A DNA stretch of 64,000 nt from Pseudomonas segetis (GCF_900188155.1 NZ_FZOG01000006.1:124001-188000), one strand, 5' to 3'. Counted from the stretch's first letter, positions 34,771 to 44,173 are shown. Notes: generated from the sequence alone by a model not told the origin. Program-made: numbers and translations.

Positions 34771-35340
34771 ATGAAAGATGCCAGCCCTAGCTACCTCAAA
34801 CATCAGTTGCTCATTGCCATGCCGCACATGGCCGATGAGCACTTTGCACAAACCGTCACCTATATCGTTGATCACAACGAGCAAGGCGCCATGGGCTTGG
34901 TGATAAACCGCCCAAATGGCCTTAACCTGGCGGACGTCCTCGAACAACTCAGCGAAGACAGCGAGCCACCGGCTATCTGCGAGAGCCTGCCGATCTTCAG
35001 CGGCGGCCCGGTACAGACTGACCGCGGTTTTGTCCTGCATCCTGCTGGCGACAGCTACCAAGCCACCCTTGAGCTTGGCGAACTGGGCCTGACCACTTCA
35101 CAGGATGTGCTGTTTGCAATCGCCGCCGGTACCGGCCCTGACAAATACCTGATCACCCTCGGCTATGCCGGCTGGGATGCAGGCCAACTGGAAGCTGAAA
35201 TCGCCGATAACGCCTGGCTGACCTGCCCGGCGACGCAGAACATCCTGTTCGACCTGCCCTATGACCAGCGCCTCAATGCCGCCGCATCGCAGCTTGGCAT
35301 CAATTTGAGCCTGCTGACCTCACAAGCAGGCCATGCTTGA
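34771..35340 (+). CDS. algH: UPF0301 (YqgE/AlgH) family protein
   Basis: 189-residue soluble protein of the UPF0301 family: LKHQLLIAMPHMADEHFAQT, the DHNEQGAMGLVINRP signature, FSGGPVQTDRGFVLH and GYAGWDAGQLEAEIADNAWL. The biochemical role is not settled; in P. aeruginosa the homologue AlgH affects alginate and other traits. It is followed 12 bp later by ruvX, its almost universal partner. Confidence 0.93.
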   Translation: MKDASPSYLKHQLLIAMPHMADEHFAQTVTYIVDHNEQGAMGLVINRPNGLNLADVLEQLSEDSEPPAICESLPIFSGGPVQTDRGFVLHPAGDSYQATLELGELGLTTSQDVLFAIAAGTGPDKYLITLGYAGWDAGQLEAEIADNAWLTCPATQNILFDLPYDQRLNAAASQLGINLSLLTSQAGHA

Positions 35341-35352
35341 TGGAGCCAACCT

Positions 35353-35790
35353 GTGACTAGCCCGAACGCGCTGCGTTTATTACTCGGTTTCGATTACGGC
35401 ACCAAGCAGATTGGTGTGGCTGTCGGCCAGGTAATTACTGGCCAGGCCCGCGAATTGTGCATTCTCAAGGCACAGAACGGCGTACCCGACTGGCAAAAAG
35501 TCGAAGCCCTGGTACGCGAATGGCAGCCCGATGCAATAGTGGTCGGCTTGCCACTGAACATGGATGGCAGCCCGAGCGACATGAGCGAGCGTGCTCAGAA
35601 GTTCGCGCGCCGCCTCCATGGTCGCTTTAATCTGCCGGTCCACACCCACGACGAACGCCTGACGACCTATGCGGCCAAGGGCGAACGCTTGCAGCAAGGC
35701 CAAAATAGCGGTTACCGCGAGCGCCCAGTGGATGCATTGGCGGCGGCACTGCTGCTCGAAGGATGGCTGCAAGAACATATTTCAGGCTGA
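35353..35790 (+). CDS. ruvX: RuvX/YqgF RNase H-fold protein, pre-16S rRNA nuclease
   Basis: 145-residue RNase H-like protein involved in 16S rRNA 5'-end maturation. Acidic residues of the active site are in LLGFDYGTKQIGVAVG, VVGLPLNMDGSPSDMS, HDERLTTYAA and the final VDALAAALLLEGWL. The start is GTG at 35353, with GGAG 9 bases upstream; no ATG fits. Confidence 0.93.
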   Translation: MTSPNALRLLLGFDYGTKQIGVAVGQVITGQARELCILKAQNGVPDWQKVEALVREWQPDAIVVGLPLNMDGSPSDMSERAQKFARRLHGRFNLPVHTHDERLTTYAAKGERLQQGQNSGYRERPVDALAAALLLEGWLQEHISG

Positions 35791-35818
35791 GCCCGGCTCA
35801 GTGTCCAAGGAGCTTGTG

Positions 35819-36325
35819 ATGAACCTACCCGATCCCGCCCAACTGCTGCCCGAAATGGCCAGCGCGCTAATCAGCCACCTGAATAAACGGCAGATCAGCA
35901 CACCGCGCTTCATTGGTATCCGCACTGGCGGCGTGTGGGTTGCGCAGGCATTGCTTGAAACCCTCGGCAATGAAGAGCCACTGGGCATTCTTGATGTTTC
36001 GTTCTACCGCGACGATTTCACCCAGAACGGCCTGCATCCACAGGTCCAGCCTTCTGAGCTACCGTTTGAGATCGAAGGCCAACACATTGTGTTGATAGAC
36101 GACGTGCTGATGAGCGGGCGGACCATCCGCGCCGCCATGAACGAGCTGTTCGACTACGGTCGCCCGGCCAGTATCAGCCTGGTCAGCCTGCTCGACCTGG
36201 ATGCTCGCGACTTGCCGATTCGCCCGGATGTGGTCGGCGCAACCCTGTCACTGCCTGGCGAGCAACGGGTAAAATTATCAGGACCGACTCCGCTCACTCT
36301 TGAGCTGCAAACGCTCACAAACTGA
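35819..36325 (+). CDS. pyrR: PyrR, pyr operon regulator / uracil phosphoribosyltransferase homologue
   Basis: 168-residue PRTase-fold protein. The PRPP loop is IVLIDDVLMSGRTIRAAM; FIGIRTGGVWVAQALL and FYRDDFTQNGLHP are PyrR-like. It is placed directly before pyrB, so a role in pyrimidine control is likely, but I see no attenuator between pyrR and pyrB (13-base gap). The ATG at 35819 has AAGGAG 8 bases upstream. Confidence 0.93.
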   Translation: MNLPDPAQLLPEMASALISHLNKRQISTPRFIGIRTGGVWVAQALLETLGNEEPLGILDVSFYRDDFTQNGLHPQVQPSELPFEIEGQHIVLIDDVLMSGRTIRAAMNELFDYGRPASISLVSLLDLDARDLPIRPDVVGATLSLPGEQRVKLSGPTPLTLELQTLTN

Positions 36326-36338
36326 GACCCCTACCGCG

Positions 36339-37349
36339 ATGACGCCGACAGAAGCCAAACGACCTCTGCAACTCAATGACCAAGGTCAGTTGCGCCATTT
36401 TCTTTCGCTTGATGACTTACCGCGTGAGCTACTGACCGAGATCCTCGACACCGCCGACTCATTCCTCGAAGTCGGTGCCAGGGCGGTGAAGAAAGTCCCA
36501 CTGCTGCGCGGCAAGACCGTGTGCAACGTATTCTTCGAGAACTCCACACGCACCCGCACCACCTTTGAACTGGCGGCGCAGCGCCTGTCCGCTGACGTTA
36601 TTACCCTGAACGTCTCGACTTCCTCGACCAGCAAGGGCGAGTCACTGTTCGACACCTTGCGCAACCTTGAAGCCATGGCTGCGGACATGTTCGTGGTGCG
36701 CCACGGTGACTCAGGCGCGGCGCACTTCATCGCCGAGCACGTGTGCCCGGACGTGGCCATCATCAACGGTGGCGACGGCCGTCACTCGCACCCGACCCAA
36801 GGCATGCTCGACATGCTCACCATTCGTCGCCACAAAGGCAGCTTCGAGAATCTCTCGGTCGCCATTGTCGGCGATATCCTGCATTCGCGTGTCGCGCGCT
36901 CGAACATGATCGCCCTGAAGACCCTGGGCTGCCCGGATATCCGCGTAATTGCCCCGAAAACCCTGCTGCCAGTTGGCATCGAGCAATTTGGCGTGACCAC
37001 CTACAGCAACATGGACGCCGGGCTCAAGGATGTCGACGTGGTGATTATGCTGCGCCTGCAACGTGAACGGATGCAGGGCGGGTTGCTGCCCAGCGAAGGT
37101 GAGTTCTACCGCCTGTTCGGCCTGACCGAACAGCGCCTGAAATTGGCCAAGCCCGATGCTCTGGTCATGCACCCAGGCCCGATCAACCGTGGCGTGGAAA
37201 TCGAGTCAGCGGTGGCCGACGGCCCGCAATCGGTGATCCTCAATCAGGTGACCTACGGCATCGCCATCCGCATGGCGGTGCTGTCCATGGCCATGAGCGG
37301 GCAAAACACTCAACGTCAACTCAACCAGGAATCCGAGGAGCAGAACTGA
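36339..37349 (+). CDS. pyrB: Aspartate carbamoyltransferase catalytic chain
   Basis: 336-residue ATCase joining carbamoyl phosphate and aspartate, the committed pyrimidine step. The carbamoyl-phosphate site FENSTRTRTTFELAA, the GDGRHSHPTQGMLDML loop and HPGPINRGVEI are present. The N-terminal extension of ~12 residues (MTPTEAKRPLQL) before the usual start is typical of Pseudomonas PyrB, where it carries nucleotide-effector sites. The stop overlaps the next ATG by one base (TGATG), so PyrC' is made in step. Confidence 0.96.
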   Translation: MTPTEAKRPLQLNDQGQLRHFLSLDDLPRELLTEILDTADSFLEVGARAVKKVPLLRGKTVCNVFFENSTRTRTTFELAAQRLSADVITLNVSTSSTSKGESLFDTLRNLEAMAADMFVVRHGDSGAAHFIAEHVCPDVAIINGGDGRHSHPTQGMLDMLTIRRHKGSFENLSVAIVGDILHSRVARSNMIALKTLGCPDIRVIAPKTLLPVGIEQFGVTTYSNMDAGLKDVDVVIMLRLQRERMQGGLLPSEGEFYRLFGLTEQRLKLAKPDALVMHPGPINRGVEIESAVADGPQSVILNQVTYGIAIRMAVLSMAMSGQNTQRQLNQESEEQN

Positions 37350-38620
37350 TGCGTACCCGTATCCTCGGCGCCCGCGTAATTGATCCGAACAGCGGTCTCG
37401 ACCAAGTCAGCGACCTGTTTATCGAAGGCGGCGTGATTACCGCCATTGGTGATGCGCCAGCGAATTTCAGCGCTGAACACAACCTCGACGCCAACGGCCT
37501 GGTTGCAGCGCCCGGCCTGGTCGACCTCAACGTGGCGCTGCGCGAGCCCGGCTACAGCCGCAAAGGCAGCATTGCCACAGAAACCCTGGCAGCGGCAGCC
37601 GGTGGCGTCACCAGCCTGTGCTGCCCGCCATTTACCAAGCCGGTACTCGACACACCGGCCGTGGCCGAGATGATCCTCGACCGTGCCCGTGAAGCCGGGC
37701 ACACCAAGGTCTTCCCTATCGGCGCACTGAGCAAGGGCCTGGAAGGCGAGCAACTGGCCGAGCTGGTTGCATTGCGCGATGCCGGCTGCGTTGCATTCAG
37801 CAACGGCCTGGATTGCTTCCGCAACAGCCGTACGCTGCGCCGCGCCATGGAATACGCCGCCACATTCGACCTCACGGTAATATTTCACTCGCAAGACCAC
37901 GACCTGGCCGAAGGCGGCCTGGCCCACGAAGGCGCAAGGGCCAGCTTCCTTGGCTTGCCCGGCATTCCCGAGACGGCCGAAACTGTCGCCCTGGCCCGCA
38001 ACCTGTTGCTGGTTGAACAAACGGGCGTGCGCGCCCACTTCAGCCAATTGACCAGTGCACGTGGCGCGCAGTTAATTGCCGAGGCGCAAGCACGCGGCCT
38101 GAAGGTCACCGCCGATGTTGCGCTCTACCAGCTGATTCTTACTGACGAGGCGCTGCAAGGCTTCTCTAGCCTCTATCACGTGCAACCACCGCTGCGCACC
38201 GCAACGGATCGCGACGGCCTGCGCCAAGCCGTCAAGGCTGGCACTATCCAGGCAATCTGCAGCCATCACCAACCGCACGAAGCCGACGCCAAGCTGGCGC
38301 CCTTCGGCGCGACAGAGCCGGGCATCAGTAGTGTCCAGCTATTGCTGCCCCTGGCCATGACCCTGGTGCAGGACGGCCTGATCGATCTGCCGACACTACT
38401 CCAGCGCCTGACCATCGGTCCTGCCACGGCCTTGCGCCTGCCGGCAGGCACCCTTGCCGTAGGCCAGGCGGCAGACATCCTGCTATTTGATCCTCAAGGG
38501 TCAACGCTGGCCGGGGAAACCTGGTTCTCGAAGGGCAGCAACAGCCCCTTTATCGGCCATTGCCTGCCGAGCGCGGTGCGCTACACCATGGTCGACGGGC
38601 ATACCTGCTACCAGGCCTGA
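37349..38620 (+). CDS. pyrC': Dihydroorotase-like PyrC' (probably catalytically inactive)
   Basis: 423-residue amidohydrolase-fold protein translated together with PyrB. The motif that binds the two metals in real dihydroorotases, DxHxHLREPG, reads GLVDLNVALREPG here, so both histidines are gone; the carbamylated Lys region is also changed. In P. putida and P. aeruginosa this class is known as a structural partner needed for the dodecameric ATCase rather than an enzyme. A true PyrC must lie elsewhere. Some databases annotate it simply as dihydroorotase. Confidence 0.9.
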   Translation: MRTRILGARVIDPNSGLDQVSDLFIEGGVITAIGDAPANFSAEHNLDANGLVAAPGLVDLNVALREPGYSRKGSIATETLAAAAGGVTSLCCPPFTKPVLDTPAVAEMILDRAREAGHTKVFPIGALSKGLEGEQLAELVALRDAGCVAFSNGLDCFRNSRTLRRAMEYAATFDLTVIFHSQDHDLAEGGLAHEGARASFLGLPGIPETAETVALARNLLLVEQTGVRAHFSQLTSARGAQLIAEAQARGLKVTADVALYQLILTDEALQGFSSLYHVQPPLRTATDRDGLRQAVKAGTIQAICSHHQPHEADAKLAPFGATEPGISSVQLLLPLAMTLVQDGLIDLPTLLQRLTIGPATALRLPAGTLAVGQAADILLFDPQGSTLAGETWFSKGSNSPFIGHCLPSAVRYTMVDGHTCYQA

Positions 38621-38626
38621 CCGGTT

Positions 38627-38710
38627 GGCGGCTGCATGCCCGGCACATGCAGCCGCCATCACCCAACAAGCGCACCAGCCTCTCGATAAAAACTGCCGCC
38701 GGGCAGTTTT
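38627..38710 (+). terminator. Two hairpins after pyrC', the second with a T-run
   Basis: First hairpin 38627-38657: ggcggctgcatg / catgcagccgcc, 12 bp, 7-nt loop. Second 38689-38710: aaaactgcc / ggcagtttt with a 4-nt loop followed by tttt, a standard rho-independent terminator for the pyr genes. Confidence 0.75.
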
Positions 38711-38931
38711 TTGCTTTGTCTGCCCGACAATGCCAATAGCGGTCTAAGCTGAAACCTTATTCGAAAAACCGACTCTGATTTATTCATGGCGCAGCACGCC
38801 AGACCAATTATCGCCAAGCCAGCTTCAGGCTTACCGGCCATGACCCGGCCAATTAATTTCCCAGCCAGCCGTAACCTTAGCCTTCAGCCAGCCTCAACAA
38901 TGACCAGCCTAAACAGCGGAGACAAAAGTTG
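38711..38931. other. Upstream region of the egtBD fusion gene
   Basis: Nothing gene-like is seen. The last part holds GGAG at 38918-38921 as the ribosome site of the fusion gene; no confident promoter boxes. Confidence 0.3.
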
Positions 38932-41082
38932 ATGAGCAGCACACTAAGAGCCCTGAACCCAAAGCACACCCAAAACCAGTTGCTTGATCGCTACCTCGCC
39001 GTCAGGGGCCGTACCGAATCCTTGATCGCACCACTCAGCCATGAAGACATGGTGGTCCAATCCATGCCCGATGCCAGCCCGGCAAAGTGGCACATCGCAC
39101 ATACAAGCTGGTTTTTCGAAACATTCCTGCTCGCCCCGCACCTGGTTAACTACGGTTTATTCGATCCCAGCTTCAGCTACCTGTTCAACTCCTATTACGA
39201 AGCCGTCGGCCCGCGCCACCCCCGCCCTCAACGCGGCCTGATGACCCGCCCCAGCGCCGAGCAAGTGCTCGCCTACCGCAAGCATGTCGACCAACACATG
39301 GCCGAGTTGCTGCAAACCCCGCCGAGCCCTGCACAGCACAAGTTGATCGAACTGGGGCTGGCCCATGAAGAACAGCACCAAGAGCTGTTGTTGATGGATA
39401 TTCTCCACCTGTTCAGCACCTCCTCGCTGAAGCCGGTTTACGACCGGCGCTGGAATAAAACCTCCCGTGGGCGCAAGGGCCAGTTCAAGGCCCATGCCGG
39501 TGGCCTGGTCGAGATCGGCCACCAAGGCCAGGGCTTTGCTTTCGACAACGAAGGCCCCCGACACACCACCTACTTGCAGCCATTCGAGATCAGCGATCGC
39601 CTGGTGACCAATGCACAATGGCTTGAGTTCATGGACGACGGCGGCTATACACGGCCGGAGTTGTGGCTGGCTGAAGGCTGGGACACGGTACGCAGCCAGG
39701 ACTGGCAATCACCGTTCTACTGGCAACCGAGCCAGGACGGCTGGAGCCAGATGACCTTGGGCGGCCTGGAGCCGGTGGATCTCGATGCGCCAGTGACCCA
39801 TATCAGCTATTACGAAGCAGCCGCCTTTGCCTGCTGGGCTGGCGCCCGCCTGCCGACCGAAGCGGAATGGGAAGCTGCGGCCCAGTCGGGCCAGCTGCAA
39901 CAGGTCGATGACATTGCCTGGCAGTGGACGCAAAGCCCTTACAGCCCCTATCCGGGCTTTCGTCCAGCGCCCGGCGCCGTTGGCGAATACAACGGCAAGT
40001 TCATGATCAACCAGATGGTCTTGCGTGGCGGCGCCAGTTTCACCAGCCCCGGCCATACCCGCCTGAGCTACCGCAATTTTTTCCACCCGGAAAAACGCTG
40101 GGTCCTGAGCGGACTGCGATTGGCGCGAGACAGCCACAAACCACTGACTGACGAGCACAGCTCATTCCGGCGCGATGTACTCAACGGCCTGGCCGCAGAC
40201 CACAAGAGCATACCGCCCAAATACTTCTACGATGCCGCCGGTTCAGCGCTGTTCGAGGACATCTGCAAAACCGCCGAATACTACCCAACCCGCGCAGAGA
40301 CTCGTCTGCTGGGCGATGTTGCCGGTGAAATAGCCGCCACCTTTGCTCCCGGTAGCGCGCTGGTCGAATTTGGCAGCGGTGCCAGCGATAAAACCTGCCT
40401 GCTGCTTGATGCTGCCCCGCAGCTGGGTGCCTATGTGCCCATTGATATCTGCCCGGATGCCTTGCAACAAGCCGCGCAGCGCCTAGCCGAGCGCTATCCG
40501 GCCTTGCATGTCGTTCCTCAAGTCGGTGACTTCACCCGCACCCTGGCCCTGCCAGCAGCTATCAACCAACGTCCACGGATCGGTTTTTTTCCCGGCTCGA
40601 CAATCGGCAATTTCAATCAGCAGCAAGCGGTAGCATTCCTCAAGTCGGCCAAAACCATATTGGGCAATGAGGCGCAATTTATTGTCGGCGTCGACATGGT
40701 CAAACCTGTCGATATCCTTGAAACGGCCTACGACGATGCGGCGGGGGTAACCGCCAACTTCAATAAAAACCTGCTGGTGCGCATCAACCGTGAACTGGGC
40801 GCGGATTTTGACCTGAGCAACTTCGCCCACCAGGCGCTTTGGAACCCGGTAAGACAACGCATGGAAATGCACCTTCTCAGCCTGGTTCCTCAAACCGTGA
40901 CCATTGCCGGCCAGCGCTTCACCTTCGCCGAGGGCGAGAGCCTGCACACCGAAAACTCCCATAAATTCAGTGTCGAATCATTCACTGCAATGGCTGCAGA
41001 AGCTGGCTGGAATGTTGCCCAGCATTGGATCAGCGAAGCACCGCAGGTTGGCCTGTTCAGGCTCAGCCAAGCGGCTGGCTGA
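38932..41082 (+). CDS. EgtB-EgtD fusion: hercynine sulfoxide synthase + histidine trimethyltransferase
   Basis: 716-residue protein joining two ergothioneine enzymes. Residues ~15-170 are a DinB-like domain with iron-ligand histidines in KWHIAHTSWFFE (~54-57) and GLAHEEQHQELLLMDILH (~145-160). Residues ~180-397 are the FGE-sulfatase-like domain (SYYEAAAFACWAGARLPTEA, NQMVLRGGASFTSPGHTR, LSGLRLARD). Residues ~405-716 are an EgtD-type methyltransferase: KSIPPKYFYDAAGSALFEDI, KTAEYYPTRAETRLL, LVEFGSGASDKT and GFFPGSTIGNFN. The order matches OvoA, but the C-terminal domain is of the EgtD class. No egtA, egtC or egtE neighbours. Confidence 0.88.
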   Translation: MSSTLRALNPKHTQNQLLDRYLAVRGRTESLIAPLSHEDMVVQSMPDASPAKWHIAHTSWFFETFLLAPHLVNYGLFDPSFSYLFNSYYEAVGPRHPRPQRGLMTRPSAEQVLAYRKHVDQHMAELLQTPPSPAQHKLIELGLAHEEQHQELLLMDILHLFSTSSLKPVYDRRWNKTSRGRKGQFKAHAGGLVEIGHQGQGFAFDNEGPRHTTYLQPFEISDRLVTNAQWLEFMDDGGYTRPELWLAEGWDTVRSQDWQSPFYWQPSQDGWSQMTLGGLEPVDLDAPVTHISYYEAAAFACWAGARLPTEAEWEAAAQSGQLQQVDDIAWQWTQSPYSPYPGFRPAPGAVGEYNGKFMINQMVLRGGASFTSPGHTRLSYRNFFHPEKRWVLSGLRLARDSHKPLTDEHSSFRRDVLNGLAADHKSIPPKYFYDAAGSALFEDICKTAEYYPTRAETRLLGDVAGEIAATFAPGSALVEFGSGASDKTCLLLDAAPQLGAYVPIDICPDALQQAAQRLAERYPALHVVPQVGDFTRTLALPAAINQRPRIGFFPGSTIGNFNQQQAVAFLKSAKTILGNEAQFIVGVDMVKPVDILETAYDDAAGVTANFNKNLLVRINRELGADFDLSNFAHQALWNPVRQRMEMHLLSLVPQTVTIAGQRFTFAEGESLHTENSHKFSVESFTAMAAEAGWNVAQHWISEAPQVGLFRLSQAAG

Positions 41083-41426
41083 AGGCATAGAGCGCCCGAT
41101 GGCAAACATCGGGCGTCTTGCCTGCGGGCGGCTTGGCAGAGCCTGTATGGCAGGGCTCATCCTGCACCAAAAACGATCAGCTTCCAGTAGCGCTGCCCTG
41201 GGCGGATACCATTTGCGGCATGGCGATTTGAGGTTCGCCTGAAACCGCCAGATACTGAATAGAATGCACGCCCATAAAATCCGGCAGCAAATGCTATTTG
41301 CCCAAGGCTCGCCCACAAACTTCGGGGCGAGCGATGCTAAAGTAGCCCGATAATTGCTTAAAAATGCCTGTACTGGCTTGAGGATGCTTTTGCCAGCGCT
41401 GGAACAACCCAAAAGGTGAATGTGTA
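41083..41426. other. Intergenic region egtBD / nadE
   Basis: About 340 bases without a gene. A hairpin at 41093-41115 (cgcccgat / atcgggcg) right after the egtBD stop probably ends that transcript. The rest should contain the nadE promoter; I see no other structure. Confidence 0.4.
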
Positions 41427-42257
41427 ATGAACCCAGTTTTGCGATCAGAGATTCAGGCAGCCTTGGCCATTGACCGAGGCATTATCGATGAGAGCAGCGC
41501 CAAAGCCGAAATCACTCGCCGCATCGAATTCATCAAGGGCGTACTGCGCAAATCTGGCGCCAAGGCCCTGGTACTGGGAATCAGCGGCGGCGTCGACTCT
41601 TCAACCGCCGGGCGCTTGTGCCAGCTGGCCGTCAGCGAAATGCGCGACGAGGGCCACGCCGCCAAGTTCGTCGCAGTGCGCCTGCCGTACAAGACCCAGG
41701 CAGACGAGCACGACGCCCAGGCAGCGCTGGGCTTTATCCAGCCGGACATGTCGACTGCCGTGAACATCGCCGATGCCGTCGATGGCCTGATGAACAGCAT
41801 CCAGCTGGAAGGCATTGAACCAAGCCCAAGCCTGACCGACTTTGCCAAAGGCAACGTCAAGGCCCGCACTCGCATGGTCGCGCAGTACGCCATTGCCAAT
41901 TTTGTCGGTGGCCTGGTTGTCGGCACCGATCACGCAGCCGAAGCGGTCATGGGCTTCTTCACCAAGTTTGGGGACGGTGCTTGTGACTTGGCGCCATTGT
42001 CAGGCCTGACCAAGAGCCAGGTTCGCCTCCTCGCCCAACAACTGGGTGCGCCAGAATCCCTGGTGCACAAAGCGCCGACTGCGGATCTGGAAGAACTTGC
42101 GCCGGGCAAGCTCGATGAAGTTGCCTACGGCTGCACCTACATGGATATCGACAACTACCTGCTTGGCAAGCCAGTGTCTGATGCCGCCGCCGAAATCATC
42201 GAAGCGGCCTACCTGAAAACGGCGCACAAGCGCGAATTGCCGATCATCCCGACCTAA
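41427..42257 (+). CDS. nadE: NH3-dependent NAD+ synthetase
   Basis: 276-residue N-type ATP pyrophosphatase that amidates nicotinic acid adenine dinucleotide. The PP-loop is LGISGGVDSSTAGRLCQLA. NVKARTRMVAQYAIAN, GTDHAAEAVMGFFTKFGDGA and the acidic APTADLEELAPGKLDE are typical. No glutaminase domain is present, so ammonia is the nitrogen donor. Monocistronic by its flanking hairpins. Confidence 0.95.
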   Translation: MNPVLRSEIQAALAIDRGIIDESSAKAEITRRIEFIKGVLRKSGAKALVLGISGGVDSSTAGRLCQLAVSEMRDEGHAAKFVAVRLPYKTQADEHDAQAALGFIQPDMSTAVNIADAVDGLMNSIQLEGIEPSPSLTDFAKGNVKARTRMVAQYAIANFVGGLVVGTDHAAEAVMGFFTKFGDGACDLAPLSGLTKSQVRLLAQQLGAPESLVHKAPTADLEELAPGKLDEVAYGCTYMDIDNYLLGKPVSDAAAEIIEAAYLKTAHKRELPIIPT

Positions 42258-42277
42258 GTCCAACACTCGAGCCTCCC

Positions 42278-42306
42278 AATAAAGCCCGGATATTCCGGGC
42301 TTTATT
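42278..42306 (+). terminator. Terminator after nadE
   Basis: aataaagcccgga / tccgggctttatt, 13 bp perfect stem with a 3-nt loop, followed by ggttttg. Confidence 0.85.
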
Positions 42307-42475
42307 GGTTTTGTCATCGACCGCGCTCGCTTTATGACAGTTTTGTTTCAATCCCCTGTTCAGCTATGCGATGCTGGCGTCATTGCCGTAAGCCAACTAC
42401 AGCTTAAGTAACAACTAGAACGCGTACGGCACCGTCGGCTTGCCCATCAGGGTTTAAACAGCACAGGGAGCCAGC

Positions 42476-44134
42476 ATGCTTACCCTGCTCAATTTATTAT
42501 CTGCCGTGGCCTTGTTGATTTGGGGCACACATATAGTCCGAACCGGCATCCTGCGGGTTTACGGCTCTAACCTGCGCCGCGTAATCAGCCAGAGCATGTC
42601 CAGGCGCTGGCTGGCGTTTATCGCCGGGATAGGCGTCACCGCACTGGTCCAGAGCAGTAACGCCACCGCCATGCTGGTCACCTCCTTTGTCGGTCAAGGC
42701 CTGATGAGCCTGACCCCGGCGCTGGCAACCATGCTCGGCGCTGACGTCGGTACGGCCTTGATGGCGCGGGTGCTGACCTTTGATTTGTCATGGCTGTCGC
42801 CACTGCTGATCTTTATCGGCGTGATCTTTTTCCTGTCACGCAAGCAAACCCGGCTTGGGCAGATGGGCCGGGTCAGCATCGGGCTGGGATTGATTATTCT
42901 GGCGCTGCAATTGATCGTTGAGTCGGCGGCGCCGATCACACAGGCACAAGGTGTAAAAGTGATCTTTGCATCACTGACCGGCGACATTCTGCTCGATGCG
43001 CTGGTCGGTGCCCTGTTCGCAATGATTTCCTACTCCAGCCTTGCAGCCGTATTGCTCACCGCCACCTTGGCAGGTGCTGGTCTGATTGGCCTGCCCGTGG
43101 CCATCGGCCTGGTGATTGGCGCCAACATCGGCAGTGGCGTGCTGGCCTTTCTCAGCACCAGCATGCAGAACACGGCAGGCCGCCAGGTGGCGCTTGGCAG
43201 CCTGCTGTACAAGTTGATTGGCCTGCTACTGATTATCCCAGTGCTCGACCCGCTGGTGGCCTGGATCGACAGCCTCGACTTCAGCCACCAGGAAATCGTC
43301 ATTGGCTTTCACCTGCTGTACAACACTGCGCGCTGCCTGCTGCTACTGCCCAGCGTGGGTCCAATGGCCAAGCTCTGCAGCTGGCTGCTCCCGCAAAAAC
43401 CAGAAACCAATGGCGCGGCCAAGGCACGACATCTCGATCCAGCAGCGCTGGCCACCCCTAGCCTGGCGCTGGCCAATGCCGCGCGCGAAACCCTGCGCAT
43501 CGGCGACTTGATCGACAATATGCTCGAAACCATGCGCGATGTGCTGCATAGCAAGCAGAGCGCTGTCAGCCAGGAGATACGCCGCCTGACCGACGACATT
43601 GACACGCTCTACAGCGCCATCAAGCTGTATCTGGCGCAGATGCCGCGGGAAGACTTGAGCGACCAGGACAGCCGTCGCTGGGCAGAGACCATCGAACTGG
43701 CGATCAACCTCAAGCTCGCCAGTGACCTGATCGAGCGCATGCTGCGCAAGGTGCAGCAGCAAAAGACCTCGCAGCGCCGGTCATTTTCCGAGACAGGCCT
43801 GGAGGAGTTGGCCGGGCTGCACAGCCAGCTCATTGCCAACCTGCGCCTGGGCTTGTCGGTGTTTCTCAGCTCCGACAAGGAAAGCGCCCGCCAACTGCTC
43901 AAGGAGAAGCGCCGCTTCCGCGCCCAGGAACGCCGCCTGGCCCATGCCCATGTCAGCCGGTTGCAACGCAAGATAGTGCAGAGCATCGAAACCAGCTCGT
44001 TGCACCTGGAGTTGATTGCCGACATGAAGCGCTTGAACTCACTGTTTTGCAGCAGCGCCTACGCCGTGCTGGAAACTGCCGATACCGGCGCGCTGGCGGT
44101 GGATGACCTATCCGAAATCAAGCATACAACCTGA
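42476..44134 (+). CDS. Na+/phosphate cotransporter family protein with PhoU-like domain
   Basis: 552-residue membrane protein of the NptA/PNaS family. N-terminal helices carry the first repeat motif ALVQSSNATAMLVTSF (~residues 58-73) and GADVGTALMARVLTF. The second repeat around FAMISYSSLAAVLLT (~185) has Ser where QSS is expected. GLVIGANIGSGVLAFLST follows. Residues ~325-545 form a PhoU-like helical regulatory region (ETLRIGDLIDNMLETMRDVL; ELAINLKLASDLIERML). The substrate is probably inorganic phosphate, uncertain because of the altered second motif. GGGAG sits before the ATG. Confidence 0.87.
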   Translation: MLTLLNLLSAVALLIWGTHIVRTGILRVYGSNLRRVISQSMSRRWLAFIAGIGVTALVQSSNATAMLVTSFVGQGLMSLTPALATMLGADVGTALMARVLTFDLSWLSPLLIFIGVIFFLSRKQTRLGQMGRVSIGLGLIILALQLIVESAAPITQAQGVKVIFASLTGDILLDALVGALFAMISYSSLAAVLLTATLAGAGLIGLPVAIGLVIGANIGSGVLAFLSTSMQNTAGRQVALGSLLYKLIGLLLIIPVLDPLVAWIDSLDFSHQEIVIGFHLLYNTARCLLLLPSVGPMAKLCSWLLPQKPETNGAAKARHLDPAALATPSLALANAARETLRIGDLIDNMLETMRDVLHSKQSAVSQEIRRLTDDIDTLYSAIKLYLAQMPREDLSDQDSRRWAETIELAINLKLASDLIERMLRKVQQQKTSQRRSFSETGLEELAGLHSQLIANLRLGLSVFLSSDKESARQLLKEKRRFRAQERRLAHAHVSRLQRKIVQSIETSSLHLELIADMKRLNSLFCSSAYAVLETADTGALAVDDLSEIKHTT

Positions 44135-44139
44135 ATTCA

Positions 44140-44165
44140 GGGCCAGGCAGGTTAACGCCTGGCCC
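44140..44165. terminator. Terminator between converging transporter and pchP genes
   Basis: gggccaggc / gcctggccc, 9 bp, 8-nt loop, between the two stops. Little T-run on either side. Confidence 0.55.
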
Positions 44166-44173
44166 GTGCTCGT

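Noticed and set aside
38932..41082. OvoA (ovothiol synthase) instead of EgtB-EgtD
   Set aside because: The C-terminal domain carries EgtD signatures (PPKYFYDAAGS, EYYPTRAE), not the OvoA-type methyltransferase.
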